From NCBI RefSeq assembly GCF_000813745.1, contig NZ_JWLC01000025.1, positions 336,127 to 400,126 of the forward strand: a DNA stretch of 64,000 bases, written 5' to 3'. Source of the DNA: Leisingera sp. ANG-M1 (GTDB lineage Bacteria; Pseudomonadota; Alphaproteobacteria; Rhodobacterales; Rhodobacteraceae). This document shows, one piece after another, positions 56,483 through 64,000 of this stretch (within the stretch, counting starts at the first letter, position 1; each line of letters opens with the position of its first letter). The notes beneath the pieces were generated by a model. That model was given only the letters and a program-made list of their open reading frames with translations. It had not been told where the DNA came from and did not search any database. The translations under genes and the position numbers were made by a program.

Positions 56483-57020
56483 TCAATCCCTCTGGTCAAG
56501 GGCCATCGTTTTTTGGTCGGAGGAGTGTGATCCGACACCTGTTTCACCGGACAACGGATGATCCTCAATAGACTGAAAGCGATGAAAGAATGTCTCAAAC
56601 AGATCATGCTTCGGACCAAATTCTTGATCTGGATCACTGGATCGGACAATGACCTTTGCAACCCGCGAACCATAGGAAGTTTCTGCGTATTTACTCCATG
56701 ACAAACGCACTCATAGACAAGGAAAAAAGTCATCGGCCTGCTCCATATGGCCAACGCCGCCTCGTAAGTTGTTTTGGGCTACCCCCAGGATCATCCATCG
56801 ACCGGCAGACGGTGGTGCCGTCATATTCACGGCCGCGGTAGAGTTCGACCTCCTTGTCGCTCGTTTTGATCCTGGTAGAGAACCCAAGCGTGAAAGCCGC
56901 CTCGTCCATAGTCGGCCAGAAGGTATCCCGGATATCCAGATATGTCGGGGCGAAATTGCCCTGAACCGTCTTCGAATGCCTGCCAGCGAAGAGGCCGTGT
57001 CCAGGCAGCTGACATAGGCG
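56483..57020 (-). pseudogene. Possible gene remnant (frameshifted, multiple stops)
   Basis: One frame reads ...PTYLDIRDTFWPTMDEAAFTLGF and on through a YRGREYDGTTVCRSMDDPGG segment (about 56780-56950). The frame to its side reads HMEQADDFFPCL, then a stop, then SKYAETSYGSRVAKVIV and FETFFHRFQSIEDH (about 56483-56770). The composition looks protein-like, yet no single frame is intact. The original function is not recognised, and it may be chance. Confidence 0.3.
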
Positions 57021-57287
57021 CGGAATTTGCTATTCAGCCCGGAGAGAAAGACCCCCTGCGGCGCGCTAACTGCCAGATCGTGTGACACGGGCGTCACCGA
57101 CCGGAGCGGCTATGATGTTGATGTTCAGAGTGTGAGCATCGTCTTCCCCTGCCCCGGAGCCTTGCGATACATGCGCAATTCGGTCGATGGTTGAACTACA
57201 CGTGGTTGCATCACGATAGCGAGCGCTAGAGGCTCAAGAATTCGTGCTCCCCTAACCCTCTTGCAAAGTTGACGGCATGGTGTGTTG

Positions 57288-57314
57288 AAAAGATGGGGAA
57301 AGCCGCCCTTCCCC
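57288..57314 (-). terminator. Terminator after giant exoprotein gene
   Basis: GGGGAA/TTCCCC stem (57295-57300 with 57309-57314) lies 6 bp after the stop on the minus strand and is followed by ATCTTTTC. Confidence 0.6.
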
Positions 57315-57319
57315 CGTTG

Positions 57320-60300
57320 CTAGCCAATCACATCCCAGACAAATGAAGTGTCTATGACGGCGCCATCGTTAGCGAAGGTTGTGGTTTTGCTCTCAAACGG
57401 CTGGTCGCCATTCAGGTCCTCGTAAGTGCGGCTCGTCAGGATGCCCTCATCAAACAGGCTGGTGATGCGGTCGCCATTATCGCGCAGAGTCACCTTGCGC
57501 TCCAGGCCGCCATTTGCGCCGAAGTACTGCTCCAGGCGGCTCCAATCCGCGCTGCTCTGCGCGCCGCTGCCATCGGTGACGATCTGGCTGACCCGGATTC
57601 CGCCGCTGTAGTTGTTCTCCACAACCCGCGTGGTGCCGTTATCATAGGTTACTTCAGTCCGCAGAATCTGACCGTCCGCATCCAGGCTGCGCACGAGCTG
57701 CTGCCAATTGGCAGTACTTTGCGCACCGCTGCCATCAGTGAAAACCTGACTGACGCGAACGCCGCCGCTGTAGCTGTTCTCAACAACCCGTGCGGTGCCA
57801 TCGTCGAAGGTTACCTCAGTCCGCAGCACCTGTCCGTCCGCATCCAGACTGCGTACAAGCTGCTGCCAATTGGCGCTGCTTTGGGCGCCGCTGCCATCGG
57901 TGAAAACCTGCCCGGTTCTGACACCATCGGTATAGAGGTTCTGCTTGCTGCGGGCAGTTCCGTCATCAAAGGTGATTGCGGCGGTCAGTACTTTGCCATC
58001 AGCGTCCAGGCTTTGCTGAACACTCTGCCAACGTGCACTGCTGGCGCTGCCCGCGCCATCAGTGAGGGTGCGCCCAATGAGCACCCCGTTTTCAAAGCTG
58101 TTGCTCACCGTACGGGTTGAACCGTCGTCGAAGACAATCTCAGACTGCGCCACTTGCCCGCTGCTGTTAAAAGTCTGGGTGCGTGAAGCCCAGGGGGCTG
58201 CGCCGCCATCGGAGCCGTTGTCGGTATAGGTGACAGTTGCAATAGCACCGTTTTGATAAGTCACGCTCTTGTCGCTGCCGCCGGCAGCTTCTTTCAACCG
58301 GTGGATCAGCTGGCCGTCCTTGCGCAGGTCCATCGAAACCGGCTGGCCGCCCTGCCATGTGATCTCCCCGACCGCGCCATCTGCAAAGATGATGGCATCG
58401 GTGCCCGCCAACAGCAGGTCGGTGCCCTCGTCCAGCCCATCCAGACCGTTGGTGTCTGTCACGGTAATGCCGCTGCCATCGGCGGCGAAAGCAAAGGTGA
58501 ACTCGTCGCTGTTTCCGAGATAGGCTGCAAAATCGAAGCCTGCGCCGCCAGTGATGGTGTCATCGCCGCCCATTCCGGTGATGGTGTCGTTGCCGCTGCC
58601 GCCCGACAGGCTTTCACCGGCAGCGGTGCCGGTAATGGTCTGGTGGCTCAGCACACCTTCAATGGTGATCTCCAGCGTGCCCGGTGTTCCATCCGCCGCC
58701 AACAGCGCAATGCTGTCGGTCACGCTCTGCCCAGGCTCCAAATGATCTAGCGCAGCGGTCCGCGTGTAGACCCAGCGCCCATCCGCCTGCAGGTCCGCAT
58801 AGCCGTAGCTGCCCTCCAAACGTCCGGCCTGCAGGGCTTCGGGGCTGTCGATGTCACTGATAGTGATCCGGCCACTCACACCGGGCTCGCCTTCCGTCAT
58901 CGTGGCCAGAAGGTCGCCACCCAATACCGCAGCATCGTTCACGCTGGCTATGCTGATACCGAAATGGTGGGTGCCAGAGTAGCCAGGGTTGCCAAAGGTA
59001 AAGCTGTTTCCAGTGACCTGAATGTCCAGTGTGGCAGCCTGCGGCCCGCTCAGATCAGCCGGAGGCGTGTAAATAAGGCTGCTGCCAAGCAAAGAGCCAA
59101 GATCGAGCTGTACGAAAGAAGTCACCCGGACTGCGCCGCTGTCCAAGAGTGTGACACCGGACGGCAAGACAGCACCCGGTTTCAGCGACAGGCTTCCAGC
59201 GCTCACCGAGATATCTGCCTGGTAGGAAAACAGCCCGCTGTCCGGATCGCTGCCTGCCATTCCAGAGAAATCCAGCACTCCCGCGCTGTCTTCCGTAACC
59301 GCAAAAGGCGTGGCAGGTGCGGTGAAGGAAAACGGATCATCGACGTAAGCGACGGAGACCGGCACTGTCTGGCTGGCAGTGGTCTGATCCGGCTGAGCAA
59401 AGCTCCAGACCAGCTGCGGCATACCAAAACTTGGCAGTTCGGAAGCCACATCATAGGTGATTGCGCGCAGCACAGAATGCGCTAGGTCCGTAGACGGCGT
59501 AACGCTGCCGCCGCCGAAGGAGATCTCAAGCCGCGGTTCGATGTCGTTCACACCGCCCGGCGACTGGAAGGAGACGTTGCGGATTACAGCGCTGCCAAAT
59601 TGCCCCTCGGCGGTGTGCAGTTCCCAACTGTTGGCGCCAGTCTCAACAAGGTGGAACTCCGGCGATGCGGCAAAACCGAACAGCGAGTCCGATGCCGGAG
59701 TTTGCGACATGATGCTGACGGACGCCCCAGAGAAATCCCCCAGCCCCTGGTTCAGCACGGACAGGTCCGGCGCATCGACAGCAACCCCGGGCGCCAAGAC
59801 GATTGGCTGCCCCTCAACCAGGCTCTGCGGCGCCAGGCCGGTCAGCGATACCGCATCCGGTGCGGGTGTGACTGTCAGGCCGATCTCCCCAATCGCCACA
59901 ACGGCTGTGCCGTCCAAGGCCGAAGCCGACACCTGCAGCGGTCCAAAGCTGCCATTGGCATCGGCTGGCGGCGTGAAGGTGATATTGCCCGGGCCAGCCA
60001 GATAGGCCGCTATGTCCGCGCCCGTTCCGGACAGCGTCAGAATATTGCCTGCCGAGGTGGCAATGGTGATACCTTGCGCAGGCTGCGCCTGCAGCAGTGC
60101 CGCGTCAACGCCGCTCAGGGTGATCATCAAATCATCCCCGTCGATCAGTGTCAGGCCTGAGAAATCCAACACGATTTCCCCGTCCTCGTCTCCGGTCTGG
60201 TCCCGCAGGCTGCCCTGGACGCGGGTGATTTCCTCAACGCCGGTCACATCAAGGGCAATCGGGCCAATGTTTTGCAGCTGCGCGCCATTTACGTCGGTAA

Positions 60301-63300
60301 GCGTAAGGCTCAGTTGGCCGCTTTGACCAAAGGGCTGATCAGCAGGGTCGACGAAGCTGATGCCGCCGGCGAGATATGCGTTGAGGCTCGAGGGGGCGCC
60401 GGTGAGTGTGATGACTCCGCCTGCGCTGGAAACGCTGATTTCCGGGTCCAAAGCTGCGGTCAACCGGCCCGCATCAACACTGACTGTCAGGGTGACGCTT
60501 GGGCTGTCGCCATCCGCCAATGCGAGACTTGAGAGATCCAGCGGCGTCGACACATCGGTGCCAACAGGCATCACCGCGGCTGGTTCGGCAAACACCGGAG
60601 CCTCATTGATGATTTGCACCGTCAGATCGACATTCACCGTTGCCGAGGCCATACCGTCACTGGCGGTGACCACTACTGTCAGGCCTGTCTCGGAGCCGGT
60701 CGCCCCAGTGAGGTCGCGGGGCAATGTGCCGCTCAGCAGGCCGGTCTCCGGATCAACTGTCAGGCTGTCCGGCAACGGCGTCCCATCGGCCAGTGCAGCC
60801 GAGAACGTCAAGCGGTCGCCCAGGTCAGCATCCGTGAAGGCTGCGCCTGCTTCCACCGACACTTCACTGCCCTCTACCGCAACGGGCAGCGGATCCAGCG
60901 GCGATGCGACCGGTGCGTCATTGACCGGTGTGACGGTCAGATCGACGGTAATGGTGATCGCCTCGGTCCCATCGCTCACCACATAGCTGAAACTGTCGGG
61001 ACCGTTGTAATCGGCATCGGGCGTGTAGGTGATTTGGCCGTCCTGCGCCTGCACGGCCTGGCCGTGGGCGGGCTGGACAATGCCCATCACCTGCAACGGG
61101 TCACCATCCGAATCACTGACACCGGCAAGCGGGTCAAAGCTGTGCGTGCCATCTTCTGCAACGCTCAGCGTGATATCGGAGGCAACCGGCGCATCATTCA
61201 CCGGAGTGACTGAGAAACCGAACCATCCGCCACCCGACTCGGCGCCGTAGCTATCCACCACAGTCAGCCAGACCGGCAGCTCCCCGTTCCAGTCCGCCGT
61301 CGGCGTAAAGAGGATCATCTGCCCGTCAGCTGAAACCCCAAGCGTGCCAACGCCGTCAATCGCCCTGGTATCGGCCGGGCCAGCCGGCGTCCAGGCGGCG
61401 GTGGTGCCATCCGGCCGGACAAACCCAAGCTGACGCACGCTCAGAGTGTCCCCGTTGGCGTCAAACCCAAAATTGCCGACATCCATGCTCAGCACGCCGC
61501 CGTCTTCGAGACCGCTGACCTCAACGGGCGCGGTAACCGCAGTGGCTCCAAAGCCCGACAGTTGCGGCGCGTCGTTCACGGTGACCGTCACCGTTTCTGT
61601 GCGGGCAAAACCGCTTTGGTCCGTGGCGGTGTAGGTGAAGCTGTCGCTGCGGGTACCGGCCCCGGGCGTGTAGGAGAGCGTACCGTCCGCATTGATCGCA
61701 ACAGTGCCGCCGCTGCCCTGCGTGGCTTCCGTCACCTGTGGAGCGCCAATCGCCGTGTCATTGCCAAGCACGTCGATAGACGCCGTCACGCCTGCGCCCG
61801 TCTCGACAGTATCCACCTGAGTGGTAAAGCGGTCCGCCACTTCGACCGTCACGGTGACAGGAGCCGAGGCGAGGCCAGTGCTGTCTTCTGCGATATAGGT
61901 GAAGCTGTCGGTTCCGGTAAAGCCGTCATTAGGCCGGTAAGTAAGCGTGCCATCGGCTTCGGCTATCACTGTGCCGTTGCTGCCCTGTGTCAGCGAGCGG
62001 ATCGACAGGACATCGCCCGGATCGACGTCAATGTCATTGGCCAGAACGGCAAGGCTTGCAACCTCACCTGCTGCGGCTTGAAGCGTATCGGCGACAGCCA
62101 CCGGCGCGTCAGGCGCTCCGGTGACAGTGATAGTGACCGTCTGCGTCGTTGCGGTCACCCAATCGCCGACGATATACTGGAAGGTATCAGTACCCTCGAA
62201 ATCCGCGTCCGGCGTGTAAACCACTGTCCCGCCCCAGCGGTCATAGGTCAGTGAGCCATGCGACGCGCCATTGGCGCCGATCACATAGAGCTGCACATTC
62301 GCGTCCAGTTCTACAGCCTCGGCTAGCACATCCAGCGTCACCGCTGTGCCTTCGGTGGTTGTGGCGCTGGTCAACCCCAGGGTTGGCGCCTCATTTTCCC
62401 CCCACACATCGATGGTGACCGTTGCGGTCGACGAATGGGTGCCGTCACTGACGGTATAGCTAAAGCTGTCCTGCGTCGTATGGCGATAGCCGATCGGAAT
62501 GTAGAAGTCCGGGTCGGGTGTATATAGGAAGCTGTCGCTGGTGCCGATTTGAGTAATCGTGCCGCCCTTGGCGGTGACGGAGTCGAAAGAAACGATCGTG
62601 CTTTGATCTGTGAGCGGGATCTCATCGTTGAACAGCACGCCTGCAAGGGTCGTGGTGCCGCCGCTGTAGACCGAAAACAGATCATCCTGCGCCAGCGGGC
62701 CAAGGGCCGGGTCATGGCCGTTGTCGATCAGCGTCATCTCCCAGCGGGTCTGCCCGCCTTGGACCGTGGACTGGGTATCAAACGCCATGTAGTCGGCGGA
62801 AGTGAAAGCAACGCTGGTGGAGCCAAACTGCAGCTCATAGCTGTAGACCCCGTTGCTGAGCGTGCGGCTGAAAGAAGGCTGCGTCTCACCTGTTGCCCCG
62901 GTAAATACCAGCGTCTCGCCCAAGCCGATATCGGTCAGTTGGTCCGCGCCGTCATTGGCACCAAAGGCAAACCGGTCCAGCCCCGCGCCACCGGTCAAAG
63001 TGTCGTTGCCGCCGCCGCCAGTCAGCGTGTTGGCAGCCGCAGTGCCCGTCAGCGCATCTGCATTGGCGGTGCCGGAGAAATGCTCGAAATCGCTGATCTC
63101 ATCCGTGGCCGCGACGACGCCCGCCGAGTCCAGGATTTCATAGCGCTGCGCCCCACCTGCGGTGAGGCCTGCAAAACGCACAGAATGCCCGTCGGCCAGG
63201 CGGCTGTAGTCGATTGTGTCGCTGCCGTATTCGCCCGAAACCGTGTCATTACCCAGGTTGCCGTAGAACAGGTCGTCGCCTGCGCCCATATTGACGCTGT

Positions 63301-64000
63301 CATTTCCGCTGTCAGTCTGCAGGACGTTGTTTATCAGGTAATCATCCACCACATGGGTGAACTCAAAATCGACATCGGCGTAAGAGAGGAGATCGACTGT
63401 AAAGTCACCGCCGGTCAAGCGGATCTCTTCGAAATTGCGGTATTCGTGGTACCGGTATACCGGCTCCCAATGGCCCTCCCGGGTCACTGGATCATCAATG
63501 ACAAACCTGTCGGTCCAGTACTCCCGAAAACCCGTCGAAATGGTGTAAGAGAAATTGGTTTCGTCAAAGATGACTGCATCGGTGAAAAACTTCGAGGACG
63601 CCGCCGCATCAACGGTCAGAACGTCATAGCCCGCGCCGCCGTCCAGTACCGCATTGCGGTAGCTCCATTCCTGCCCGGTGTGGAAACTGACGTGCCCGGA
63701 GGCCCAAACGTCGGTGACCTTATCGTCCCCGGCGCCTGCGTCCAGTTCATCCAAACCGGTGCCTAGGCTGATCGTGTCGTTGCCTGCGCCGGCGGTGACG
63801 TGGTCGTCATTAGCCCCGGCGTGGATTTCATTTGCGGTGTCGCCGGTGCGGATAACATCGTTGCCAGTGCCGCCGGAAATCAGGTTGCCGCCCTGCAGGT
63901 CAGTGATGTTGTCGTGCCCGCTGCCGCCCATAATGACGTCGCGACCCGCGCCGCCGTCCAGGGTATCATTGCCGGCGCCGCCCTGCAGCCGGTCCGTGCC
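57320..64000 (-). CDS. Giant RTX/cadherin-like secreted protein (5' end beyond the window)
   Basis: The frame stays open from base 64000 to its stop, at least 2226 residues. From the N-terminal side there are RTX nonapeptides (GGAGNDTLDGG, GAGNDTISLG), a second RTX block (GGGGNDTLTGGAGLD), then about ten cadherin-like/Big domains with repeated VNDAP, TYTPDADYNGPDSFSYVVSDG-type sequences and one VCBS-like repeat (TMTEGEPGVSGRITISDID). Another short RTX block (GGSGNDTITGMGGDD) and five 54-residue repeats close the protein. This is the plan of type I-secreted adhesins. No secretion genes are nearby. Confidence 0.9.
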   Translation of the reverse strand, partial: GTDRLQGGAGNDTLDGGAGRDVIMGGSGHDNITDLQGGNLISGGTGNDVIRTGDTANEIHAGANDDHVTAGAGNDTISLGTGLDELDAGAGDDKVTDVWASGHVSFHTGQEWSYRNAVLDGGAGYDVLTVDAAASSKFFTDAVIFDETNFSYTISTGFREYWTDRFVIDDPVTREGHWEPVYRYHEYRNFEEIRLTGGDFTVDLLSYADVDFEFTHVVDDYLINNVLQTDSGNDSVNMGAGDDLFYGNLGNDTVSGEYGSDTIDYSRLADGHSVRFAGLTAGGAQRYEILDSAGVVAATDEISDFEHFSGTANADALTGTAAANTLTGGGGNDTLTGGAGLDRFAFGANDGADQLTDIGLGETLVFTGATGETQPSFSRTLSNGVYSYELQFGSTSVAFTSADYMAFDTQSTVQGGQTRWEMTLIDNGHDPALGPLAQDDLFSVYSGGTTTLAGVLFNDEIPLTDQSTIVSFDSVTAKGGTITQIGTSDSFLYTPDPDFYIPIGYRHTTQDSFSYTVSDGTHSSTATVTIDVWGENEAPTLGLTSATTTEGTAVTLDVLAEAVELDANVQLYVIGANGASHGSLTYDRWGGTVVYTPDADFEGTDTFQYIVGDWVTATTQTVTITVTGAPDAPVAVADTLQAAAGEVASLAVLANDIDVDPGDVLSIRSLTQGSNGTVIAEADGTLTYRPNDGFTGTDSFTYIAEDSTGLASAPVTVTVEVADRFTTQVDTVETGAGVTASIDVLGNDTAIGAPQVTEATQGSGGTVAINADGTLSYTPGAGTRSDSFTYTATDQSGFARTETVTVTVNDAPQLSGFGATAVTAPVEVSGLEDGGVLSMDVGNFGFDANGDTLSVRQLGFVRPDGTTAAWTPAGPADTRAIDGVGTLGVSADGQMILFTPTADWNGELPVWLTVVDSYGAESGGGWFGFSVTPVNDAPVASDITLSVAEDGTHSFDPLAGVSDSDGDPLQVMGIVQPAHGQAVQAQDGQITYTPDADYNGPDSFSYVVSDGTEAITITVDLTVTPVNDAPVASPLDPLPVAVEGSEVSVEAGAAFTDADLGDRLTFSAALADGTPLPDSLTVDPETGLLSGTLPRDLTGATGSETGLTVVVTASDGMASATVNVDLTVQIINEAPVFAEPAAVMPVGTDVSTPLDLSSLALADGDSPSVTLTVSVDAGRLTAALDPEISVSSAGGVITLTGAPSSLNAYLAGGISFVDPADQPFGQSGQLSLTLTDVNGAQLQNIGPIALDVTGVEEITRVQGSLRDQTGDEDGEIVLDFSGLTLIDGDDLMITLSGVDAALLQAQPAQGITIATSAGNILTLSGTGADIAAYLAGPGNITFTPPADANGSFGPLQVSASALDGTAVVAIGEIGLTVTPAPDAVSLTGLAPQSLVEGQPIVLAPGVAVDAPDLSVLNQGLGDFSGASVSIMSQTPASDSLFGFAASPEFHLVETGANSWELHTAEGQFGSAVIRNVSFQSPGGVNDIEPRLEISFGGGSVTPSTDLAHSVLRAITYDVASELPSFGMPQLVWSFAQPDQTTASQTVPVSVAYVDDPFSFTAPATPFAVTEDSAGVLDFSGMAGSDPDSGLFSYQADISVSAGSLSLKPGAVLPSGVTLLDSGAVRVTSFVQLDLGSLLGSSLIYTPPADLSGPQAATLDIQVTGNSFTFGNPGYSGTHHFGISIASVNDAAVLGGDLLATMTEGEPGVSGRITISDIDSPEALQAGRLEGSYGYADLQADGRWVYTRTAALDHLEPGQSVTDSIALLAADGTPGTLEITIEGVLSHQTITGTAAGESLSGGSGNDTITGMGGDDTITGGAGFDFAAYLGNSDEFTFAFAADGSGITVTDTNGLDGLDEGTDLLLAGTDAIIFADGAVGEITWQGGQPVSMDLRKDGQLIHRLKEAAGGSDKSVTYQNGAIATVTYTDNGSDGGAAPWASRTQTFNSSGQVAQSEIVFDDGSTRTVSNSFENGVLIGRTLTDGAGSASSARWQSVQQSLDADGKVLTAAITFDDGTARSKQNLYTDGVRTGQVFTDGSGAQSSANWQQLVRSLDADGQVLRTEVTFDDGTARVVENSYSGGVRVSQVFTDGSGAQSTANWQQLVRSLDADGQILRTEVTYDNGTTRVVENNYSGGIRVSQIVTDGSGAQSSADWSRLEQYFGANGGLERKVTLRDNGDRITSLFDEGILTSRTYEDLNGDQPFESKTTTFANDGAVIDTSFVWDVIG
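57419..58222 (-). repeat. Five tandem 54-residue (162-bp) C-terminal repeats
   Basis: Units occupy about 58061-58222, 57899-58060, 57737-57898, 57575-57736 and 57419-57574 (last slightly shorter). A typical unit begins DGSGAQSSANW and has SLDADGQ, FDDGT and SGGVRVSQVFT. The two central units are nearly identical, the outer ones diverged. Confidence 0.85.
58533..58612 (-). repeat. RTX nonapeptide block in giant protein
   Basis: Encodes GGSGNDTITGMGGDDTITGG-type glycine/aspartate repeats, expected to bind calcium and fold after secretion. It separates the cadherin-like array from the C-terminal 54-residue repeats. Confidence 0.8.
63690..64000 (-). repeat. RTX repeat block at window edge
   Basis: The visible N-terminal part encodes repeated GGxGxD motifs (GGAGNDTLDGG, GAGNDTISLGTG). 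It continues past the window. Confidence 0.75.

Larger units (their letters stand above)
56175..57319. other. Gene-poor, probably decayed region
   Basis: 1145 bp lying between nirV and the giant exoprotein gene. No intact gene was supported. On the minus strand around 56480-57060 three different frames each hold protein-like stretches that break off with stops, suggesting an eroded gene. Nothing else was identified apart from the terminator at 57288. Confidence 0.5.

Noticed and set aside
56470..56505. tRNA T-arm-like sequence GAGGTTCAATCCCTC
   Set aside because: No matching acceptor, anticodon or D-arm was found around it.
56827..57015. Transposase remnant on the minus strand
   Set aside because: The stretch reads as protein-like, but no DDE or IS-family motif or terminal repeats were seen.

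Overview
The window looks like a chromosomal segment of a marine Rhodobacteraceae (roseobacter group, Leisingera/Phaeobacter/Ruegeria-like). This is inferred from GC-rich coding, a B12-dependent class II ribonucleotide reductase, ornithine-lipid genes olsBA, ChpT of the CckA-ChpT-CtrA relay, a fused TAXI-type TRAP permease, an RTX/cadherin-like giant exoprotein, and ppiD directly upstream of trpE. No phage, IS element, CRISPR array or rRNA was seen. Most of the window is housekeeping sequence with accessory patches toward the right.

Layout. 1-8.6 kb: end of a divergent polysaccharide deacetylase; ppiD-trpE; a PLP aminotransferase; fabI-gpt; pdxH; and a double cold-shock protein followed by a DUF192 protein. 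9.1-13.6 kb: tRNA-Pro(UGG), a long non-coding leader holding CtrA-type motifs, and nrdJ. 13.9-16.4 kb: tesB, aroQ and a translationally coupled orphan LuxR. 16.4-20.4 kb: a structured non-coding stretch, rpsB-tsf and olsBA. 20.5-27.7 kb: a DUF3553 protein, chpT, the obgE-proB-proA operon, an acetyltransferase, rplU-rpmA and a DUF2059 protein. 27.8-34.2 kb: tRNA-Ser(CGA), an acyl-CoA dehydrogenase-like gene, a one-carbon operon (virulence-factor-like protein, MetF-like reductase, methyl-THF:corrinoid methyltransferase), ppx/gppA and rlmE. 34.3-41.5 kb: a YihY/BrkB membrane protein, cardiolipin synthase, a two-pass K+ channel-like protein, and an ABC transporter (ATPase, FtsX-like permease) with a lipocalin/CrtC-like exported protein. 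41.5-50.7 kb: a TAXI-TRAP transporter with an overlapping universal stress protein, and an RND efflux pump with its adaptor. 51-53.9 kb: mtnA, a class II aldolase and an M19 dipeptidase. 54.2-56.2 kb: copper nitrite reductase nirK with nirV. 56.2-57.3 kb: apparently decayed sequence. 57.3-64 kb: the C-terminal 2.2 kaa of a giant RTX/cadherin-like exoprotein that runs off the window.

How genes fit together. mtnA plus the class II aldolase suggest a short route that salvages methylthioribose 1-phosphate to DHAP and methylthioacetaldehyde instead of regenerating methionine. MetF-like and MeTr proteins suggest feeding or draining of a corrinoid methyl-transfer system whose corrinoid protein lies elsewhere. 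ChpT in the same window makes the CtrA-like boxes upstream of nrdJ worth testing. nirK/nirV without nor or nos means any denitrification partners lie outside. All assignments rest on reading the sequence; no database search was run.
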